Below are positions 38,934 to 39,901 of a stretch of 39,901 nucleotides of DNA, piece after piece. The notes under the pieces were generated by a model. It was not told the DNA's origin. It did not search any database and worked only from the letters and a program-made list of their open reading frames with translations. This DNA is from CAKOSP01 sp964370545 (lineage in GTDB: Bacteria; Bacillota_I; Bacilli_A; RF39; UBA660). The position numbers and the translations under genes are program-made. Position 1 is the first letter of the stretch; each line of letters begins with the position of its first letter. The stretch spans positions 1 to 39,901 of the forward strand of contig CAYJJQ010000007.1 in the NCBI GenBank assembly GCA_964370545.1, in the 5' to 3' direction.

Positions 38934-39671
38934 TCATGTCAATTCAAAGTATTGACATATACTTTTATATAAAATATCTGCTGTTACACTAGTTCCCTCA
39001 TCAGATAACCAATTATCTACATCAGATTGGTTAGTAACAAATCCTTGTTCAACTAATATTGATGGATATAATTCACTTTTTAGTATACCAAATGTTTCTC
39101 CAGTGAACCCTAGAGTTTTTTCTTCTTCTTCAGTTAAAGTATACCTTGTATATTCTCCATTTGCTTGTTCTTCAAATCTTAAGTAAAATATACCCGTTTC
39201 TTTTCTAGGCACATGATTAGCAGCTAAGTAATTATCTTTAACCAAACTAGCTAATTTATAACTATCATTATAAAGTGGATTTTCTGGTACTTGAGCATAA
39301 ATTTCAAATCCTGATACATAAGAATAATAACTAGTATTTGCATGAATACTTATAAGAATTTCTACTTCCTTCAAATCAGCTGTAGCCCTTCTATCAGCAA
39401 GCGATATTTCTTTTTCATAATCTCCAGTTAATATTACCTTAAATCTACCATCTTCTTCTAACAAAATCCTTAATTTTTCAGTTGCCATTTTATTTACATC
39501 AGATTCATTTACTATCCCCTGACCTCCTAATGTTTCAGTACTATGCCCACTATCAAGAGCTATTACAATTCTATTATCAATTTCATTTTCTTTATTAAAT
39601 GTTAGTGTTGATAAATAATATAAACCCCCACATAACGCTATAATTAAAAATATTTTTACTGCGAATTTCAT
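38934..39671 (-). CDS. N-acetylmuramoyl-L-alanine amidase, CwlD-like
   Basis: A 245-aa exported zinc amidase (Amidase_3) that cuts between MurNAc and L-Ala of peptidoglycan. A membrane/signal helix (about 4-22) precedes the domain. Zinc ligands are visible: H43 in DSGHS, E56 in NESDV, H110 in SIHAN; E208 in LVEQGFVTN is the catalytic glutamate. Its size and single-domain form are like CwlD (237 aa in B. subtilis), which starts the making of muramic-lactam in the spore cortex; the presence of other spore genes supports that, but a vegetative role is possible. First gene of the ftsY operon. Confidence 0.9.
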   Translation of the reverse strand: MKFAVKIFLIIALCGGLYYLSTLTFNKENEIDNRIVIALDSGHSTETLGGQGIVNESDVNKMATEKLRILLEEDGRFKVILTGDYEKEISLADRRATADLKEVEILISIHANTSYYSYVSGFEIYAQVPENPLYNDSYKLASLVKDNYLAANHVPRKETGIFYLRFEEQANGEYTRYTLTEEEEKTLGFTGETFGILKSELYPSILVEQGFVTNQSDVDNWLSDEGTSVTADILYKSICQYFELT

Positions 39672-39688
39672 AAAAACCTCTTGTTAAA

Positions 39689-39697
39689 ATTATAACA
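39689..39697 (-). promoter_or_regulatory. Promoter of the amidase/ftsY operon
   Basis: Extended -10 TGTTATAAT on the minus strand (-10 at 39694-39689), 18 bases before the ATG. Confidence 0.5.
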
Positions 39698-39724
39698 TCA
39701 AAAGTGTAAAAATGCATTCATAAA

Positions 39725-39753
39725 TAGACAAAACCCTTAAATTATGCTATAAT
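39725..39753 (+). promoter_or_regulatory. RNase J promoter
   Basis: TAGACA (39725-39730), 17 bases ending TGC, TATAAT (39748-39753), 41 bases before the ATG. Confidence 0.75.
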
Positions 39754-39794
39754 CATTTATATCAATTTACTTTATATTTAGAAAGAGGGAAAAA

Positions 39795-39901
39795 ATGAAA
39801 AATAATAGTGTAACCACTATTGTCGCTTTGGGCGGCCTTGGTGAAGTTGGTAAAAACATGTATGTTCTTACACATGAAGAAGAAATAATAATAATAGATG
39901 C
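39795..39901 (+). CDS. Ribonuclease J, N-terminal part (cut by window edge)
   Basis: The first 35 residues of a metallo-beta-lactamase ribonuclease that matures and degrades RNA. The sequence has the family start: VALGGLGEVGKNMYVLT followed by EEIIIIDA, matching the ALGGLGEIGKNTY... IDAG opening of RNase J1/J2. ATG with GAGGG upstream. Which paralogue (J1 or J2) cannot be told from the part present. Confidence 0.93.
   Translation, partial: MKNNSVTTIVALGGLGEVGKNMYVLTHEEEIIIID

Overview
The window is AT-rich, gene-dense bacterial chromosome. Ribosome binding sites of the AGGAGG/AGGTGAT type, GTG and TTG starts, extended -10 promoters (TGnTATAAT), an Arg T-box and forespore genes (sigF, spoVAC-AD-AE) point to a spore-forming, Gram-positive, Bacilli-like Bacillota. 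The style resembles uncultured low-GC gut Bacilli lineages; that placement is inference. There is no sign of phage, transposon, CRISPR, rRNA or tRNA. Nearly all genes lie on the minus strand.

Layout. 1-3179: translation/transcription core: 5' part of rpoB, the YbxB-type methyltransferase that precedes rpoB in B. subtilis, tsf and an elongated rpsB. 3357-8078: an operon of rmuC, a catalytically dead histidine-phosphatase-like protein, and two related surface proteins. 8168-8437: a lone XRE regulator (+). 8467-14825: an LtaS-type sulfatase, a YihY membrane protein, a membrane GGDEF-like receptor and two unknown membrane proteins. 14909-17666: a compact sporulation operon, spoIIAA-like/sigF/spoVAC/spoVAD/spoVAE, with no spoIIAB. 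17836-19440: pyrG (+). 19449-25843: an operon of four secreted proteins (three of them TasA/camelysin-like paralogues with TYAWF signal sequences), a 49-aa protein and a 581-aa cytoplasmic protein. 26112: a divergent fifth secreted protein. 26793-33603: a second operon encoding a SipW-type peptidase fused to a long cytoplasmic region, a membrane-anchored McrB-like AAA+ ATPase, a DUF2357/McrC-like partner without a visible nuclease, a stand-alone SipW and a further TYAWF protein. 33727-34269: a SipW homologue without catalytic residues. 34354-39671: argS with T-box, a dacA/dacF-type carboxypeptidase, a 24-aa peptide, ylxM, ftsY and a CwlD-like amidase. 39795-end: start of RNase J (+).

How it fits together. 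Four identical Spo0A-type boxes (TTTTGTCGAA or its complement) lie in intergenic regions: two before the sigF operon, one between the two divergent secreted-protein transcription units, and one before the SipW/AAA+ operon. This suggests one Spo0A-like regulator controls both entry into sporulation and a TasA-like surface-fibre system. The most novel candidate is that system: SipW peptidases plus a membrane AAA+ ATPase/DUF2357 pair that looks like McrBC taken out of defence and reused for envelope or matrix assembly. A second candidate is the sigF operon, which lacks the anti-sigma factor SpoIIAB and carries a STAS protein without the usual phospho-serine motif. Functions of the unknown proteins are inference from context.
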